DNA of 64,000 bases from Sorghum bicolor (taxonomy: Eukaryota > Streptophyta > Magnoliopsida > Poales > Poaceae): positions 320,015-384,014 of the forward strand of contig NW_018396406.1 of the NCBI RefSeq assembly GCF_000003195.3. Reading direction: 5' to 3'. Made by a program: the position numbers and the translations under genes. The notes under the pieces were generated by a model. That model searched no databases. It was not told the DNA's origin and saw only the letters and a list, made by a program, of their open reading frames with translations. Positions 60,742 through 64,000 of this stretch are shown here, piece after piece; the first letter of the stretch is position 1; each line of letters starts with the position of its first letter.

Positions 60742-62133
60742 CCATGCACCTATCTTGCACCGAAACTAATACTATGTCCAACAGGACTGCAGCGAGATTC
60801 CATATGATACACTTCATCTAGTAGTTCCATCGGGTGCATCTACAGTTCCATCGGGTTTGTCCAAATTGATTTCTGATCATATGGTATGTTCTATGCAAAC
60901 CGTGCACCTATCTTGCATCAAGATTAGAACTATCTCCAAACAGACAGAACCAAGATTCCACTTGAGCCTCTTCACCAAGGAATACCATGTTGTGTGTCCA
61001 AAATAGTTTCTTAGCCTATGGTGCATTAGACACAAACCGTATACCTATCTTGCACCGAAACTAACACTATCTACAAAGAGACCAAAGTGAGATTCTATAT
61101 GACGCACGTCATCTAGGAGTTCTATTGGGTGCTTCCAAACATATTTCTAAGCATATAGTTCGTTCCATTCATTACGTGCACCTATCCTGCATCAAGATTA
61201 GCACTATCTCCAAACAAAGCAAACTTAGCTTCCACTTGAGCCCCTTTACCCAGGAGTATCATCGGGTGCGTCCAAAATGGTTTCTTAGCCTATGATGCAT
61301 TAGGCGCAAACTGTGTACCTATCTTGCACCAAAACTAACTCTGTCTCCAAACAGACCAAAGCGAGATTCTATATGACACATGTCATCTAGGAGATCTATT
61401 GGGGTGCGTCTAAATGGATTTCTTAGCATATGGTATGTTCCATGCAAACCGTGCACCAATCTTGCATCAAGATTAGCACTATCTCCAAACAGATCGAACC
61501 CACCTTCCACTTGAGCCTCTTCACCTAGGATTATCATCGGGTGCTTCCATATTGGTTTCTGAGCCTATGGTGCATTATGCGCAAACCATGCACCAATCTT
61601 GCACCTAAACTAACACTATCTCGAAACAGATTGAAGCAAGATTCCATATGACACACATGATTTAGCAGTTCTATCGGGTGCGTCTAAATTGATTACTGAG
61701 AATATGCTACATTCCACGCAAACCGTACACCTATCTTTCATCAAGATTAGCACTATCTCCAAACAGACCAAACCGAGCTTCCACTTGAGCATCTTCACCT
61801 AGGAGTATTATCGGGTGCTTCCATAATGGTTTCCGAGCCTATGGTGCATTATACGCAAACCATGCACCAATCTTGCACCTAAACTAATACTGTCTCCAAA
61901 CAGATTGAAGCAAGATTCCATATGACACACATGATCTAGGAGTTCTATCGGGTGCGTCCAAATTGATTTCTGAGAATATGGTATGTTTCATGCAAATCAT
62001 ACACCTATCTTGCATCAAGATTAGCACTATCTCCAAATAGACCCAACCGAGCTTTCACTTGAGCCTCTTCACCTAGGAGTACCATCGTGAACTTCCACAA
62101 CGGTTTCTGAGCCTATGGTGCACTGGGCACAAA
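60742..62133. repeat. 10-mer HOR variant, second of a tandem pair
   Basis: 1392 bp with the same chimeric H/F plus G insertion as the preceding unit, including shared private variants (CTATCTCGAAACAG, GATTTAGCAGTTC, GAATATGCTACATTCC). Confidence 0.8.
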
Positions 62134-63251
62134 CCATGCACCTATCTTGCACCGAAACTAATACTATGTCCAACTGGACTGCAGCGAGATTCCATATGAT
62201 ACACTTCATCTAGTAGTTCCATCGGGTGCATCTACAGTTCCATCGGGTTTGTTCAAATTGATTCCTGAGCATATGGTATGTTCTATGCAAACCGTGCACC
62301 TATCTTGCATCAAGATTAGAACTATCTCCAAACAGACAGAACCAAGATTCCACTTGAGCCTCTTCACCAAGGAATACCATCTTGTGTGTCCAAAATAGTT
62401 TCTTAGCCTATGGTGCATTAGACACAAACCGTATACCTATCTTGCACCGAAACTAACACTATCTACAAAGAGACCGAAGTGAGATTCTATATGACACACG
62501 TCATCTAGGAGTTCTATTGGGTGCTTCCAAATATATTTCTAAGCATATAGTTCGTTCCATTCAATTCGTGCACCTATCTTGCATCAAGATTAGCACTATC
62601 TCCAAACAAAGCAAACTTAGCTTCCACTTGAGCCCCTTTACCCAGGAGTATCATCGGGTGCGTCTAAAATGGTTTCTTAGCCTATGATGCATTAGGCGCA
62701 AACTGTGTACCTATCTTGCACCAAAACTAACTCTGTCTCCAAACAGACCGAAGTGAGATTCCATATGACACATGTCATCTAGGAGTTCTGTTAGGGTGCG
62801 TCCAAATGGATTTCTTAGCATATGGTATGTTCCATGCAAACCGTGCACCTATCTTGCATCAAGATTAGCACTATCTCCAAACAGATCGAACCGAGCTTCC
62901 ACTTGAGCCTCTTCACCTAGGAGTATTATCGGGTGCTTCCATAATGGTTTCCGAGCCTATGGTGCATTATGTGCAAACCATGCACCAATCTTGCACCTAA
63001 ACTAACACTGTCTCTAAACAGATTGAAGCGAGATTCCATATGACACACATGATCTAGGAGTTCTATCGGGTGCGTCCAAATTGATTTATGAGAATATGGT
63101 ATGTTCCACGCAAACCGTACACCTATCTTTCATCAAGATTAGCACTATCTCCAAACAGGCTGAACCGAGCTTTCACTTGAGCCTCTTCACCTAGGAGTAC
63201 CATTGGCAACTTCCACAATGATTTCTGAGCCTATGGTGCACTCGGCACAAA
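62134..63251. repeat. 8-mer HOR unit
   Basis: 1118 bp. Its A-D part shares private variants with the unit at 60742 (GGACTGCAGCGAG; ATAGTTCGTTCCATTC), so the recent duplication extends into it. Confidence 0.78.
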
Positions 63252-64000
63252 CCATGCAACTATCTTGCACCAAAACTAATACTATCTCCAACTGGACTGA
63301 AGCGAGATTCCATATGATACACTTCATCTAGTAGTTCCATCGGGTGCATCTACAGTTCCATCGAGTGTGTCCAAATTGATTTCTGAGCATATGATATGTT
63401 CCATGCAAACCGTGCACCTATCTTGCTTCAAGATTAGAACTATCTCCAAACAGACAGAACCAAGATTCCACATGAGCCTCTTCAACAAGGAGTACCATCG
63501 CGTGCGTCCAAAATAGTTTCTTAGCCTATGGTGCATTAGGCACAAACAGTGCACCTATCTTGCACCAAAACTAACATTATCTCCAAAGAGACCGAAGTGA
63601 GATTCTATATGACACACATCATCTAGGACTTCTATTGGGTGCTTCCAAAAATATTTCGAAGCATATGGTATGTTCCATGTAATTCGTGCACCTATCTTGC
63701 ATCAAGATTAGAACTATCTCCAAACAAAAGCAAACTGAGCTTCCACTTGAGCCTCTTTACCCAGGAGTATCATCGGGTGCATCCAAAATGGTTTCTTAGC
63801 CTATGATGCATTAGGCGCAAACTGTGTACCTATCTTGCACCAAAACTAACTCTGTCTCCAAACAGACCGAAGCGAGATTCCATATGACACATGTCATCTA
63901 GGAGTTCTATAGGGGTGCATCCAAATGGATTTCCCCGCATATGGTATGTTCCATGCAACACCGTGCACATATCATGCATCAACGATTAAATCTCCAAACA

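Larger units (their letters stand above)
56824..64000. repeat. Satellite block V (137-bp monomers, 6-, 8- and 10-mer HOR units)
   Basis: Homogeneous alpha/beta array continuing from the B monomer interrupted at 42965. A monomers start near 57375, 58219, 59338, 60742, 62134 and 63252. It runs to the end of the window. No gene is seen. Confidence 0.9.

Noticed and set aside
23..63554. Recurrent ~60-90-codon ORFs in the satellite (MCLMHHRLRNYFG...-like on the minus strand)
   Set aside because: They recur with the monomer period because the repeat happens to lack stops in one frame across a B/A dimer. They have no domain, start context or gene neighbourhood.
1..64000. CRISPR-like array of regular repeats
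   Set aside because: Repeats are head-to-tail with no unique spacers, and the context is plant retrotransposons; this is a eukaryotic satellite.
1..64000. CENP-B box (TTCG....A..CGGG) in the satellite
   Set aside because: No monomer variant I read fits the pattern; CTTCGGGTGC at about 58738 is only a chance point mutation.
1..64000. Identity with maize knob180, CentC or rice CentO satellites
   Set aside because: Monomer length (137 bp) and the sequence I recall for those families do not fit; the Andropogoneae CEN38/SCEN type fits better in length and dimer design.

Overview
The window looks like part of a grass centromere or pericentromere, most likely from an Andropogoneae species (sorghum, sugarcane or Miscanthus group). 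There are no host genes. About 47% (roughly 30 kb) is a tandem satellite with a 137-bp monomer. Two monomer types alternate, called alpha and beta here. This period and A/B dimer design match what is published for the sorghum CEN38 and sugarcane SCEN centromere satellites; the species and family name are inferred, since no alignment could be run. The other 53% is retrotransposon DNA inserted into the satellite, including a centromere-type (CRM-like) chromovirus.

Layout: satellite I (1-5177); CRM-like Ty3/gypsy element on the minus strand (5178-12128); satellite II (12129-18263); a 5'-truncated solo LTR (18264-19313); diverged satellite III (19314-25783); Tat-lineage Ty3/gypsy element 1 on the minus strand (25784-37861, 463-bp LTRs); satellite IV (37862-42965); Tat-lineage element 2 on the plus strand with three LTRs (42966-56823); satellite V (56824-64000).

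The satellite has higher-order structure. In I, II and V, eight distinguishable monomers (A-H here) repeat every ~1116 bp, with 6-mer and 10-mer variants. In III and IV the monomers are more diverged and six further types (X Y Z W V U) sit between B and C, giving 12-mer and longer units. Insertion ages estimated from LTR differences counted by eye are about 1.1% for the CRM-like element, 2.4% for the outer LTRs of Tat element 2 and 5.8% for Tat element 1. The youngest insertion lies in homogeneous satellite and the oldest in diverged satellite.

The CRM-like element keeps a 1490-codon open gag-pol frame, but an in-frame deletion has removed the catalytic core of reverse transcriptase. Both Tat elements have decayed gag-pol frames. 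Both also carry an antisense, intron-containing gene between integrase and the 3' LTR, each with its own TATA box: a gypsy-type transposase-like protein (PF04195-like) with coiled coils in element 1, and a plant mobile domain protein with a coiled coil in element 2. Element 2 is also unusual for a three-LTR structure and for strong, strand-independent enrichment of GCCGAT/ATCGGC along its whole length.
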